Counted from the stretch's first letter, positions 49,879 through 59,699 are shown. The stretch is 64,000 nucleotides of DNA from Streptomyces cylindrosporus (GCF_022698165.1 NZ_JALDAY010000007.1:1-64000), one strand, 5' to 3'. Numbers and translations are program-made. Notes: generated by a model not told the origin, from the letters alone.

Positions 49879-50778
49879 TCAGGGGTGCATCCAGGCCCGG
49901 GTGCCGAAGGAGGCACATGCCCGAGCCGCCACCTCGGCCGCTCCCCGCAGCGCCGCCGCGAAGCCGTCGGAGGTCAACTTCCCCTGCGCGGCGAGGTGAT
50001 GAGCGAGCGCGCCGTGCAGAAAGTCGCCCGCGCCCAGCGTGTCCACCACGCGCACCGACGGCACCTCCACGGTGCCGCCGGCCCCGTCGGGCCCTGCCCA
50101 GACGATGGGCTCCCCTCCCCGGCTGACCGCCGCCCACGCCACCCCGTGCCGGCGCAGGAACCGCAGTGTGTCCGCCGGGATGCCCGTGCCGGGCGGGTGG
50201 AAGTCGGCCGAGCAGACGGCCACGTCGACGGACGGCAGCAAGTCCCGCGTGCCGTCCTTCCAACTGCCCCCGTCCAGCAGGGTCGTTCGTCCGGTCGCGC
50301 GTGCCGTGCGGGCGGCAGCCGATGCCAGTTCCCCGTGGTGGCCGTCGAATTCGACGATGTCGCAGGCGGCGACCAGCGTTTCCAGGTCGTCGGGCGGAGT
50401 GAGGCGGTGGGCCGTCGCGTTGGTCGAGGCGACCGCGCGCTCGCCGCTCGACGCGGTGACCAGGATGGACGACACGGCGGGCGGCCCGGCCGAATCCGCG
50501 GCCAGGTCACGCACGTTCACGCCGAACCGGTCGAGGTCCGCGGTGGCGGCGAGTCCCAGCGGGTGCGAGCCGATCGCCGTGAGCAGCCCGGCCGTACCGC
50601 CGAGGTGCGCGAAGGCGACGGCCGCGTTGGCCGCCGGGCCGCCCGCGGCGACGGTCTGCTCACGGGCCGTCAGTTTCTCGTCGGGACCCGGCACATGGTC
50701 CACGAGCTGGATGACGTCCACCGTGCACAGGCCGACGAACAGCCCTCTCGGCCGTGCCCCGTTCACCGCTTCAGTCAT
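49879..50778 (-). CDS. PfkB-family carbohydrate kinase
   Basis: 299 residues of the ribokinase fold. GGPAANAAVAFAHLGG is the N-terminal sugar-binding motif and VVDTLGAGDFLHGALA the C-terminal motif with the catalytic aspartate and anion hole. It would transfer phosphate from ATP to a sugar or nucleoside hydroxyl. The start overlaps the pucR stop by 8 bp, so both are co-translated. The context (GH95-like hydrolase, divergent class II aldolase) suggests a keto-sugar kinase, which is inference. Confidence 0.9.
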   Translation of the reverse strand: MTEAVNGARPRGLFVGLCTVDVIQLVDHVPGPDEKLTAREQTVAAGGPAANAAVAFAHLGGTAGLLTAIGSHPLGLAATADLDRFGVNVRDLAADSAGPPAVSSILVTASSGERAVASTNATAHRLTPPDDLETLVAACDIVEFDGHHGELASAAARTARATGRTTLLDGGSWKDGTRDLLPSVDVAVCSADFHPPGTGIPADTLRFLRRHGVAWAAVSRGGEPIVWAGPDGAGGTVEVPSVRVVDTLGAGDFLHGALAHHLAAQGKLTSDGFAAALRGAAEVAARACASFGTRAWMHP

Positions 50779-52384
50779 CTTCGCCCTCTCCCCTGCCGAG
50801 TCGTTCCCCCGGCAGCCATCGCAGGGCGAACCAGAGTTCCATCCGTACGTCGAGATCGTCGAGGTCGACGTCGAGCAGCTCGGCCGTCCTCGCGATCCGG
50901 CGCCGGACCGTGTTGCGGTGCAGCTCCAGGGCGGCGGCGGTGCGGTCCCAGTTGCCGTGCTGGGCCAGCCAGGTGCGCAGGGTCTCCAGCAGTACGGCCG
51001 GCCCGGGTGCGGGGGCGTCGGCGAGCGGCGCGAAGCGGGCCCGGGCCAGCGCCACCGCGTCGTCGGCGCCGACCAGGGAGTGCAGGCTCAGCTCCTGCTC
51101 GCGGTGGAGGGCCCAGGGCGCGCCGGCGGCGACGGCGTGGCGCAGCATGCGGTCGGCCTGCCGGTCGGCGATCACCAGGTCCGCGGCGGCGACGGGTGCG
51201 CTCAGGCCGAGGGTCCAGCCCAGGCGGGCGACCGGGGCGAGGTCGGGCAGTGCGGCGCCGGCCGGGAGCAGTCCCCGCAGACGGATGCCGTCGACGTCGA
51301 GGTACGGCGTGTTCAACGCGGTGCCGAGGGCGGCGAGTTGGGCCGGGTCGGCGCCCGGGCGGCTCGCCGGTCCGGCGTGCGAGGTCGTGAGGCGGCCGTG
51401 GATCACGGTCCAGGTGTCCGTGGTGCGTGCCGCGGAGGCCAGCAGTGGAGCCACTTCGACCGGGTCGTGGCCGAGCATCAGGCGGACCAGCGCGGCGGCC
51501 GAGCGTGTGTCGGTGCCCAGGGCGTGCCGGGGAGTGGTGAGCAGCGACAGCAGGACGAGGGCGGTGCCGGTGACGGAGCGGTGCACGGCCGTGGGCGGGC
51601 GATCGGCGGCGATGCCGAGGGCGAACACCCCGTCGGTCGTCCCGGCCGTCTCGGCCGGGAGGGTGTGCACGGTCAGGTGGACATCGGCCTGGTGCTCGGC
51701 CGCCGCCGTCGGCGGTTGGGCCCGCCCGCCGCTCATGCCCCAACGTACGCGGGTCATGGTCTCGGTGGCGAGCGCGCGCAGCTGCTCGACGGCAGGCTCG
51801 GCCGGACGGGTCCCGGCAGCGAGGAGTTCCTGGCCGTACGGGTCCAACAGGACTGCCCACGCGCCCAGATGGGAGGCGAGCCGGTGCAGTACCGCCTTGA
51901 GCGGGTCAGGGCGGGCCGCGGCGGTGGCCAGAGCGGCCTGGGCCTCGGCTACCTCCCGCAATTCCCGGTGCCGGGCTTGTGCCATCGCCTGGTGGGCGGC
52001 GTGGTTGACGGCGACGAAGGGGGTGCCGGGCGGGATGCGCAGCAGGGGCAGCCCATGCCGGTCGCAGGCCGAGCGCAGGGCGGGCGGGACCTCGTCGTGC
52101 ACGGGCGCGACGCCGAAGCCGAGTGCCGCGATGCCCGCCTCCACGAGACGGCGCACATAGGCGTCGACGGCCTCGTCCGTCCGCGGGAGGCGGACGCCGG
52201 CGATGAGCAGGAGCTCGCCGCCGCGGAGGTAGGGCGCCGGGTCCTCCAGTTCCGTGGTGCCGATCGTGCCGACCAGACGGTCCTCACGGGGGCCGGCGAT
52301 CTGCTCCAGCCCGAGGCCGGGGTCGGCGAGCAGGGTGCTCAGCGACACGGCGGGCGTGTCCGGTGCCTGCGGGGTCGACGGCAT
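50771..52384 (-). CDS. PucR-family transcriptional regulator
   Basis: 537 residues. An N-terminal PucR domain (about 15-135, LTTELEDPAPYLRGGELLLI-type) is followed by a GGDEF-like CdaR module and a C-terminal PucR helix-turn-helix (QHGNWDRTAAALELHRNTVR). Regulators of this type respond to purine, sugar-acid or amino-acid metabolites. It leads the pucR-pfkB-GH95 operon and is divergent from the class II aldolase over a region with inverted repeats at 52397-52451. Confidence 0.92.
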   Translation of the reverse strand: MPSTPQAPDTPAVSLSTLLADPGLGLEQIAGPREDRLVGTIGTTELEDPAPYLRGGELLLIAGVRLPRTDEAVDAYVRRLVEAGIAALGFGVAPVHDEVPPALRSACDRHGLPLLRIPPGTPFVAVNHAAHQAMAQARHRELREVAEAQAALATAAARPDPLKAVLHRLASHLGAWAVLLDPYGQELLAAGTRPAEPAVEQLRALATETMTRVRWGMSGGRAQPPTAAAEHQADVHLTVHTLPAETAGTTDGVFALGIAADRPPTAVHRSVTGTALVLLSLLTTPRHALGTDTRSAAALVRLMLGHDPVEVAPLLASAARTTDTWTVIHGRLTTSHAGPASRPGADPAQLAALGTALNTPYLDVDGIRLRGLLPAGAALPDLAPVARLGWTLGLSAPVAAADLVIADRQADRMLRHAVAAGAPWALHREQELSLHSLVGADDAVALARARFAPLADAPAPGPAVLLETLRTWLAQHGNWDRTAAALELHRNTVRRRIARTAELLDVDLDDLDVRMELWFALRWLPGERLGRGEGEDD

Positions 52385-52396
52385 GAGCGGTTCCTT

Positions 52397-52451
52397 GGAT
52401 CCATGCGGCGGGATGATTCATCCCTTCGTCGCCAGGATATGAGATGGATCC
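52397..52451. promoter_or_regulatory. Inverted repeats in the pucR / aldolase intergenic region
   Basis: GGATCCAT (52397-52404) and ATGGATCC (52444-52451) are perfect inverted arms around an inner palindrome, GGATGATTCATCC (52411-52423). This is a plausible PucR operator for the two divergent transcripts. Confidence 0.55.
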
Positions 52452-52518
52452 GACACTGGGGCGGCGCGGCGGGCTGGCCTACGGTTGCCGGGAACCCGAT
52501 CCCCAGGAGCCGCCGCCC

Positions 52519-53301
52519 ATGACCATCCCGACCGCGACCTCCGCCCCTCTCCCCGTCGCCGAAGAGCAGCGCCTGCGCCGCGAACTGGCCGCCGTCTACC
52601 GGCTCGTCGCGCACTTCCGCATGACCGACCTGATCTTCACGCACATCTCACTGCGGCTGCCCGGCCCCGACCACCACTTCCTCATCAACCCCTACGGCCT
52701 CCTCTTCGAGGAGATCACCGCCTCGAACCTCGTCAAGATCGACCTGCGGGGCAACCCGGTCGAGCCGACGCCGTACCCCGTCAACCCCGCCGGGTTCGTC
52801 ATCCACAGCGCGATCCACGCGGCCCGCTCCGACGCGCACTGTGTGCTGCACACCCACACCAGGGCGGGCTGTGCCGTGGCCGCCCAGCGGGACGGGCTGC
52901 TGCCGGTCAACCAGATGTCCCTGGAGTTCCACGGCCGCCTCGGCTACCACGACTACGAGGGCGTCGCCCTCGACCTCGACGAGCAGCGGCGGCTGGTCGC
53001 CGACCTCGGCGGGCACAGCGCGCTCGTCCTGCGCAACCACGGACTGCTCACCGTCGGCGAGACGTCCGGTCAGGCCTTCCTGCGCATGTACTACCTGGAG
53101 AAGGCCTGCGAGATCCAGGTCGCCGCCCAGGCCGCGGGCGCCCCGCTCACCGTGCCGCCCGCCGACGTCCGCGAGCGCGCCGGCCGCCAACTGCGCGGCG
53201 AGGACCACGGATCCGACCTCCGGGACGACGAGGCGTACGACCTGGCCTGGCGGGCCCTGCTGCGTCTGGTCGACCGCATCGCCCCCGATCACGCGGACTG
53301 A
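52519..53301 (+). CDS. Class II aldolase/adducin-family protein
   Basis: 260 residues. Zinc-binding histidines are visible in VLHTHTRAG, with a third in LRNHGLLTVG, and the acidic catalytic region lies near NQMSLEFHG. The family includes fuculose-1-phosphate and ribulose-5-phosphate aldolase/epimerases, and many unassigned members. Being divergent from pucR-pfkB-GH95 it could cleave the phosphorylated sugar made by the PfkB kinase. The ATG follows a GGAGCCGCC stretch. Confidence 0.88.
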   Translation: MTIPTATSAPLPVAEEQRLRRELAAVYRLVAHFRMTDLIFTHISLRLPGPDHHFLINPYGLLFEEITASNLVKIDLRGNPVEPTPYPVNPAGFVIHSAIHAARSDAHCVLHTHTRAGCAVAAQRDGLLPVNQMSLEFHGRLGYHDYEGVALDLDEQRRLVADLGGHSALVLRNHGLLTVGETSGQAFLRMYYLEKACEIQVAAQAAGAPLTVPPADVRERAGRQLRGEDHGSDLRDDEAYDLAWRALLRLVDRIAPDHAD

Positions 53302-53453
53302 CCTGCCCCGCCGCCGAAGATGATCATCCCTTGGGTTGCTGTTCGGATGGACGTCGGCCTTCCGCTCCCGACCGTTGGCGTTCGGCTCACACCGTTCTCC
53401 CGGCATCCGCGCCGCACCGGCCGGATGTGCCGAGCCGACGAAAGGCACCCACC

Positions 53454-54839
53454 GTGCGCCGTCCCACTCCGCAGTCCGTCCGTCGCGCCTGCCTGGCCGC
53501 CGCCGCGGCACTGCTGCCGGCCGTCTGCTCCACCCTGCCCGCACAGGCCGCGAGTTACGGCACCCCGACCATCAAGCTCTCCACCGCCTACCTGTCGGGC
53601 GCCGTCGGCTCCACCGGCGACCCGACGGTCACCGTGACCGTGGCGCAGAGCGGCGCGGACGCGAGCGCCCTCACCGTCGCCGCGTCGAAGACCAGCAAGT
53701 CGGCGGTCGCGGGCACCTCGGACGTCTCCGTCACCGGGAGCGGCACCACCCGTACCGTGGCGGTCACCGCGCACGCCCAGGGCTACGCGGACCTCACCCT
53801 CAAGGTCACCGGCCTCGGCGGCAAGACCGCCACCACCACACTGCACTTCGCGGCCTCTCCCGCCGTCCAGTACTCCACGGACGCCCGCTACCTGACCGGC
53901 GCGAGTGACGCCTCCGCGGCGGTGGACGTCGGCGGCGGGTACGTGGTGGTCGCCAACGACGAGGACAACACCCTGCGCCTGTACAACGGTGCCGCCTCGG
54001 GCGCGCCGGTGAGGACCTGGGACCTCGACAGCGCCCTGAACGCCGACAAGGAGGTCGACATCGAGGCCGGCACGCTGGTCGGGAGCACGATCTACTGGAC
54101 CGGCTCGCTCGGCAACAACAAGGACGGCGAGTACAAGGCGGACCGCAACACCGTCTTCACCACCACGGTCTCCGGCTCCGGCGCAAACACCTCCCTGTCC
54201 TTCGGCAGCGCCTACCACCAGCTCCGCGACGACCTAGTGGCCTGGGACGAGGCCAACGGCGACCGGTACGGCTTCGAGGCCGCCACCGCGGACGGCGAGA
54301 TCCCCAAGGAGATCAACGGATTCAACGTCGAGGGGCTGGAGTTCGCGCCCGACTCCACCTCCACCGCCTACGTCGGCTTCCGCGCCCCGCTGGTCCCGCC
54401 GCAGGCCGGCGGCAAGGCGCTGATCGTGCCCGTGACGAACATGGACAAGGTCGTCACCGGCACCGCCGCCGCCTTCGGTACGCCGATCGAGCTGGACCTC
54501 GGCGGACTGTCGGTCCGCGACATCCGCAGGAACTCCCTCGACCAGTACCTGATCCTCGCCGGTTCCTGGGCCGCGGACGACAACAGCGACCCGTACGCCT
54601 TGTACTCCTGGGACGGGGTGGCAGGGCACCAGCCGGTGAAGGTGCTGGACCTGCCCACGACCGACGCGGGCGGCTGGGAGTCGATCGTGTCCGTGCCCGA
54701 CCTCACCCGGCCGGGAGCCCGTGTGCAGCTGATCACCGACGACGGCTCCGCCGACCTCTACGGCGACGGCACCGAGGCCAAGGACCTGACCCACCCGGAG
54801 TGGCAGAAGTCCCGCAGCACCTGGTTCACCCTGGGCTGA
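53454..54839 (+). CDS. Secreted DUF3616 protein
   Basis: 461 residues from GTG 53454. The signal peptide (about 1-32, ending LPAQA) is followed by an Ig-like region (35-125) rich in Ser and Thr. The rest is a DUF3616 beta-propeller-like domain, with DVGGGYVVVANDEDN, KEVDIEAGTLVGSTIYWTGS and INGFNVEGLEFAP. No catalytic residues are known for the family; it is secreted and its role is unassigned. It stands alone, 152 bp after the aldolase. Confidence 0.82.
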   Translation: MRRPTPQSVRRACLAAAAALLPAVCSTLPAQAASYGTPTIKLSTAYLSGAVGSTGDPTVTVTVAQSGADASALTVAASKTSKSAVAGTSDVSVTGSGTTRTVAVTAHAQGYADLTLKVTGLGGKTATTTLHFAASPAVQYSTDARYLTGASDASAAVDVGGGYVVVANDEDNTLRLYNGAASGAPVRTWDLDSALNADKEVDIEAGTLVGSTIYWTGSLGNNKDGEYKADRNTVFTTTVSGSGANTSLSFGSAYHQLRDDLVAWDEANGDRYGFEAATADGEIPKEINGFNVEGLEFAPDSTSTAYVGFRAPLVPPQAGGKALIVPVTNMDKVVTGTAAAFGTPIELDLGGLSVRDIRRNSLDQYLILAGSWAADDNSDPYALYSWDGVAGHQPVKVLDLPTTDAGGWESIVSVPDLTRPGARVQLITDDGSADLYGDGTEAKDLTHPEWQKSRSTWFTLG

Positions 54840-54935
54840 CCCGGCGCCGGGCCCCCGGACGGACAGTAGAGTGAACGGTCCATGCCATAAAGGCCGACCG
54901 CATCCGTCCAGGCCACACCCGGTGAAGGAGACACG

Positions 54936-57083
54936 GTGACCCTGCGCGAGGACGATCCGCGGACCGTCGGCGGATACCGGATCGAAGCGCGCATCGGCAC
55001 CGGCGGCATGGGCGTCGTCTACCTCGGCCGGTCGGTGTCGGGGCGGGCCGTCGCGGTCAAGGTCGTCCACGCGAAGTACGCGGAGAACGACGAGTTCCGG
55101 TCCAGGTTCCGGCAGGAGATCGCGGCGGCCCGGCGGGTGAGCGGAGCGTTCACCGCGCCGGTCCTCGACGCCGACCCGGACGCGGAACGGCCGTGGATGG
55201 CCACCGCGTACGTGCCCGGCCACACCCTTGCCGAGCGGGTGACCGAGGAGGGCCCGCTGGACTGGCCCTCCCTGCGCCGCCTGGGCACCGAACTCGCCGA
55301 GGCGCTGCGGGAGATCCACCGCGCGGACGTGGTCCACCGCGATCTCAAACCCGGCAATGTCCTGCTCCTGGAGGGCGGCGGCGAGGACGGGGCGGTGCGG
55401 GTCATCGACTTCGGCATCTCGCGGGCGGCGAGCAGCGACGTCCGTACCCAGACCGGCATCGTGATGGGCTCGCCGCCGTTCATGGCGCCGGAGCAGTTCA
55501 GCAGCCCCCGCGATGTCGGCCCGGCCGTGGACGTCTTCTCGCTGGGCGCGGTGCTGGTGTACGCGGCCACCGGGCGCAGCCCCTTCGAGGCGGAGAACGC
55601 CTACCTCGCCGCGTACAACACCGTGCACAGCGAGCCGGAACTGGGCCGACTGCCGCAGCCTCTGCGGCCGTTGGTGTCCCTGTGCCTCGCGAAGGAGCCG
55701 ACCGCGCGGCCGACCTCGGCCGAGGTGCTGGAGACGCTGGCCGCGCTGCCGGAGGAGGTGACCGACGGGGAGCCGCAGGGCAGCCCGGCGCCCGTGGTCA
55801 CGGAGACGGTGACCACGCTGCCGCCCGTCGCGGGCAAGAGCGGGCGGCGCGGGAAGAAGGTGTGGTTCGCGGTGGCCGGCGCGGCCCTGCTGGGCCTCGC
55901 GGGCACGGTCGTCGGGGTCAATCTCGACGACGCCCCGGCGGCGAGCCCCGGCCGGGCCGGCGTACGGGCGACCGGGACTCCGGCCGTACCGGCGGGCTGG
56001 AAGCCCTGGCACAACGCGCTCGCGTCCGACAAGGACGACCCGAAGAGCATGGGCATGGGCTCGGCCTGCACCCCGGATGCCCTCGGCGTGTTCTGCTCCT
56101 CCCCGACGGTCGCGCTGCAGCGACTGAGCCCCGCGACCGGGCAGGTCGACTGGACCAAGCCGATGAGCGACAAGCAGGTCTCCGGCTTCTCGCTGAGCGA
56201 GCCCGTCGTGCTCGACGGGGTGGTGTACGTCAACAGCGCCGACCGCAACGAGGGAGTGGACGCCTTCGACGGCCGGACCGGCAAGCGGCTGTGGCATCTG
56301 AACGGTCCCGTCGGGGAGTTCGACGCCCTGAGCGGCGTACTGCTCGTACGACTGGACAAGCTCACGCTCCAGGAGGCGGACGACGGCGCGAGCTATGCGG
56401 CGTACGAACCTCGCACGGGCAAGGAGTTGTGGCGGCGCAAGCTGGTCTCGAAGTCGGCCCAGCCCTTCTACGAGGGCTCGGACGGGGTGCTGTACGCCGA
56501 TCTGCGCGGCGGTTCCGGCGGGATCGCGCGCATCGACGCCCGCTCGGGCCGGACGCTGGGCGCGGTCACTCCGCCGAAGGGTGATCTGTGGCTGGCCACG
56601 GTCCATGACAGCACGGCGTACTACGCGCGCTGGGAGGACAACACCGGGGTCTCCGCCGCCTTCTTCATCCAGGACCTCACCAGCGGGAAGACCCGCCGCA
56701 TCGACTTCCCCTGGAGCGTGGAGCCGGAGGCGCCGCCGCTCGTGCGCGGCGACACCATGTACATCTTCGACTACGGCAACGAGACGCTGCTCGCCCTCGA
56801 CCTCAAGCGCGGCAAACCGCTGTGGACCAGCTCCCGCGACCTGCGCGTGTTCAGCGAACCGTCCCTGCACGACGGGCGGTTGTACGTGAACCTGCCCGAC
56901 ACCAGCGTCATCGCCCTGGACCCGCGCACCGGCAAGGAGATCGGCCGCACCGCGCCGTCCTTCGACACGGAGGGCACCTCCTTCGAGGAGCTCTCCCCGA
57001 GCGGGACGCCGCCCTTGCTGGTGGGCCGGGTGCTGTACGGGGTCAGCGGACCGGGGGTCTTCTCGGTGGCCGACGTGACCTGA
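54936..57083 (+). CDS. Ser/Thr protein kinase with PQQ-repeat sensor domain
   Basis: 715 residues. The Hanks-type kinase domain (about 12-270) has GTGGMGVVYLG, AVKVVHAKY, the HRDLKPGN catalytic loop, and DFGI. A single membrane helix follows (about 308-328, WFAVAGAALLGLAGTVVGV). Residues 350-715 are an extracellular PQQ-like beta-propeller with repeats of the DGRTGKRLW, EPRTGKELWR and DPRTGKEIGR kind. The enzyme senses an outside ligand or wall state and phosphorylates cytoplasmic targets. GTG start with GAAGGAG upstream. Confidence 0.95.
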   Translation: MTLREDDPRTVGGYRIEARIGTGGMGVVYLGRSVSGRAVAVKVVHAKYAENDEFRSRFRQEIAAARRVSGAFTAPVLDADPDAERPWMATAYVPGHTLAERVTEEGPLDWPSLRRLGTELAEALREIHRADVVHRDLKPGNVLLLEGGGEDGAVRVIDFGISRAASSDVRTQTGIVMGSPPFMAPEQFSSPRDVGPAVDVFSLGAVLVYAATGRSPFEAENAYLAAYNTVHSEPELGRLPQPLRPLVSLCLAKEPTARPTSAEVLETLAALPEEVTDGEPQGSPAPVVTETVTTLPPVAGKSGRRGKKVWFAVAGAALLGLAGTVVGVNLDDAPAASPGRAGVRATGTPAVPAGWKPWHNALASDKDDPKSMGMGSACTPDALGVFCSSPTVALQRLSPATGQVDWTKPMSDKQVSGFSLSEPVVLDGVVYVNSADRNEGVDAFDGRTGKRLWHLNGPVGEFDALSGVLLVRLDKLTLQEADDGASYAAYEPRTGKELWRRKLVSKSAQPFYEGSDGVLYADLRGGSGGIARIDARSGRTLGAVTPPKGDLWLATVHDSTAYYARWEDNTGVSAAFFIQDLTSGKTRRIDFPWSVEPEAPPLVRGDTMYIFDYGNETLLALDLKRGKPLWTSSRDLRVFSEPSLHDGRLYVNLPDTSVIALDPRTGKEIGRTAPSFDTEGTSFEELSPSGTPPLLVGRVLYGVSGPGVFSVADVT

Positions 57084-57132
57084 GCGGCCCGGCCGGAAAA
57101 GAGGCAGCCTTGTCACGGGCGGAGTCTGCGCG

Positions 57133-58221
57133 TCAGCCGACGGCAGCGGACTCCTCCGGGGCGTGGCTGTGGTAGCGGAGCAGGAGCATCGCCGCGTCGT
57201 CGTGCGGCGGGCCGCCCGCGTGCCGGACCACGTCCTCGCGCAGGCTGTCCAGGGCGCTCTGGGCGTCGGCCTCCTTGAGGAGGTACGCGCGCTCGCCGAG
57301 GGGGTAGAAGGTGCCGCGGTCGTCGCGTGCCTCGCTCACGCCGTCGGTGTACAGCAGCAGTTGCTCGCCCGGGGCGAAGCCGACGGGGAAGGGCCTGGGG
57401 CTGCCGTCCCCGTACCCGCCCAGGCCCAGCGGCAGCGCGTAGGCGGGCGGCCGGGGGAAGTCGGCGGTGCCGTCCTCGTGGACGACCATCGGCGGCGGGT
57501 GCCCGTAGTTGAGGAAGACGGCCTTGTGGTCGGCGCCCACCTCGGCGAGGATCGCGGTGACGAACTTCTCCCCTTCCAGCACCCGGGCCACACTGCGCTC
57601 CAGCCGCTCGCCCAGCCGCACCAGGTCGGGCTCCTCGTGCGCCGCCTCACGGAAGGCGCCGAGCACCACGGCGGCCGTCTCGACAGCGGCCAGGCCCTTG
57701 CCCTGCACATCGCCGACGATCACCCGCACCCCGTGCGGGGAGGCGACCACCTCGTACAGGTCGCCGCCGATCCGGGCCTCCGCGACGGCCGAGGTGTACG
57801 ACACCGCCGCCTGCAGCGGCCCCGCGGTCAGCGGCACCGGCCGCAGCAGCACCCGCTGGGCGACCTCCGCGATCGAGCGCACATTGGCCAGTTCGGCCTC
57901 CCGGCGACCGCGCATCACGGCGGCCGCTATGCCCGCGCCGGTCACCCCGATCACGGACACCATCGCCATGAAGCCGCGGCGCTCCTGGAACAGCCCGTCG
58001 TACAGGCCGAGTGCCACGCACAGCAGCAGGGCGGCCGCGCCGAACACGGCGGTACGGCGCCAGCCGCCGACGAGTCCGGCGAAGGCGGGCCCCAACGAAG
58101 CCAGCGGCAGGAATCCCAGGCCGGGCCCGGTGAGGACGTCGCCCACGGCCACGGTCGCCATCACCGCGACCGGCAGCCAGGCCAGCACGGTGTGGCTGCG
58201 CTGCGGCTTCGTTGCGGCCAT
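57133..58221 (-). CDS. Membrane SpoIIE-type PP2C phosphatase
   Basis: 362 residues. Four N-terminal helices (about 10-105) are followed by a SpoIIE PP2C domain with RIGGDLYEVV, VIVGDVQGKG and LLLYTDGVSEA. This is the common streptomycete form without PAS or GAF. It would dephosphorylate an anti-sigma antagonist. The ATG at 58221 has GGAG 6 nt upstream; an in-frame GTG 14 codons earlier is an alternative. It is convergent with the kinase gene, 49 bp apart, but these are not an operon. Confidence 0.9.
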   Translation of the reverse strand: MAATKPQRSHTVLAWLPVAVMATVAVGDVLTGPGLGFLPLASLGPAFAGLVGGWRRTAVFGAAALLLCVALGLYDGLFQERRGFMAMVSVIGVTGAGIAAAVMRGRREAELANVRSIAEVAQRVLLRPVPLTAGPLQAAVSYTSAVAEARIGGDLYEVVASPHGVRVIVGDVQGKGLAAVETAAVVLGAFREAAHEEPDLVRLGERLERSVARVLEGEKFVTAILAEVGADHKAVFLNYGHPPPMVVHEDGTADFPRPPAYALPLGLGGYGDGSPRPFPVGFAPGEQLLLYTDGVSEARDDRGTFYPLGERAYLLKEADAQSALDSLREDVVRHAGGPPHDDAAMLLLRYHSHAPEESAAVG

Positions 58222-58352
58222 GGCGTGCTCCAAGGCGTCCCTGCGCTCAGGGGCCACCAAGGGCCCCTTCCCCACCTCTCGACGTCGAACAGACTGCCAG
58301 CCGGTGCTGTGAACCGCCTTCGCTTTACCCAATTGAGGCCGAGAGCGGACAT

Positions 58353-59026
58353 TTACCGACCAACCTCCGCCAGAGCGCCGAGCAGACCGGCCGCGGCCTG
58401 CCGCAGGCGTGTCAGGCCGAGGGTGGCGTGATAGCGCACGGGTCGTGCGGGTCTGCGAGCCCGTCGTACTGCGGGCAGGGCTTGGGGCAGGTTGGCCAGC
58501 GCTTGATCAGCGACCTTGCCACGGCCTGGCGCTCCCACGGGCGCAGCCCGCCGTCGACCAGCGCCCTCAGGCCGTCCACCGCCCTTGCTCCGAGTTCGGG
58601 GTCGGCGTCGTCGAGGAGCGGCAGCAGCCGCCATACGGCGTCCCAGTCGCCCGATTCCCCAACGGCCCGGGCGGCAGCCGCACGGGGGGGGCCGGGCAGT
58701 GTGCGGTCGTGGAGTGTCGCTCGAACGCCTCGGTCGCCGCCTCGCCGTCCAGGGCCAGCCGGATCGCGGCGCGCGAGGCCCTGGCCGCACGATCGGGTTC
58801 TCGTCCGCCATGAGTGCCGGGAGCGTCCGTGCGCCCGCGTCCCGGTCCCCGAGCCGCCCGAGGGCCTGCGCCGCGGCCGCCCGCACGTGGGGATGGGGGT
58901 CGCGTGTGGCCCGTACGAGATGAGCGCTGTGCTCGGACCGGCCGAGCCTGCCGCGCGACGCCGCGCGTCCGCATCCGATGCCGCCGACTCCCGTACGAGG
59001 TATGCGATCTGATGCTCGGCGCACAT
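58353..59026 (-). pseudogene. Frameshifted HEAT-repeat protein gene
   Basis: HEAT-type repeat text is spread over three frames: HLVRATRDPHPHVRAAAAQA, LGRLGDRDAGARTLPALMAD, AIRLALDGEAATEAFERH and RLLPLLDDADPELGARAV, ending SLIKRWP and, in yet another frame, RYHATLGLTRL. At least four frame changes are needed. One is next to a run of eight G (58684-58691). A single indel could be a sequencing error, but four make a pseudogene much more likely. It sits 5 bp downstream of the PAP2 gene. Confidence 0.7.
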
Positions 59027-59030
59027 GCCG

Positions 59031-59699
59031 TCACCCCCGCGGAGCGAGACTCCTGGGGCGTGCGGAGGTTGTGCCTGGTGCGGGCGCGGTGAGTCGGCTC
59101 AGGCAGTCGAGGGCGGTCCCCCGGCCGCCCTCCCAGCTCGCGGCGGCGAGCACCGCGGCCGCCGCCCCCGTGCCCAGCACGGCGCCGGCGATGACGTCGC
59201 CCGGATAGTGCACGCCGGTGTGGATGCGGGAGTAGCCCACCGCGCAGGCCAGCAGGCCGAGCGGGACCGTGGCGGCCGGGAAGGCGGGGCCCACGGCCGC
59301 GGCGAAGGCGACGGCGGAGGCGGTGTGGCCGGAGGGGAAGGACGCGGAGGCCGGCATGGGTACGTGCCGTCCCGGGAACGGCGAGTCCTCGGCGCGGTGC
59401 GGACGCGGCCGGCGCAGCAGCCGCTTGCCGATCAGGTTCGCGGTCGCCGAGGCCACGGCCACCGCCCCGACGCCGAGCACGGCGGCGCGGCGCGAGCTGC
59501 CGGGGCGCAGGGCCAGCAGGCCGGCGATCGCGAAGGAGATCTTGGAGTGATCGGCCGCCGCGGACAGCCGGCGCAGGGCGTCGTCGAGCGTGGGTGTCCT
59601 GGTGACCGTGACGGCCTCGTAGAGCGCCTGGTCGAGGGCGGCGAGATCACGCAACAGGCCTCGCTCTGCCGGGTGTTCGGGCGGCGGACGGTCAGGCAT
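59031..59699 (-). CDS. PAP2-family membrane phosphatase
   Basis: 222 residues, five or six helices, with the full PAP2 signature: KRLLRRPRPH, SFPSGHTAS and YSRIHTGVHYPGDV. It removes phosphate from phosphatidate, phosphatidylglycerol phosphate or undecaprenyl pyrophosphate, with the active site facing outside. The ATG at 59699 overlaps the stop of the diacylglycerol kinase gene by 8 bp, so the two are translationally coupled. Confidence 0.92.
   Translation of the reverse strand: MPDRPPPEHPAERGLLRDLAALDQALYEAVTVTRTPTLDDALRRLSAAADHSKISFAIAGLLALRPGSSRRAAVLGVGAVAVASATANLIGKRLLRRPRPHRAEDSPFPGRHVPMPASASFPSGHTASAVAFAAAVGPAFPAATVPLGLLACAVGYSRIHTGVHYPGDVIAGAVLGTGAAAAVLAAASWEGGRGTALDCLSRLTAPAPGTTSARPRSLAPRG

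Noticed and set aside
53319..53328. GATGATCATC as a second PucR site
   Set aside because: A 10-bp palindrome alone is weak, and the gene that follows (DUF3616) has no functional link to the PucR unit.
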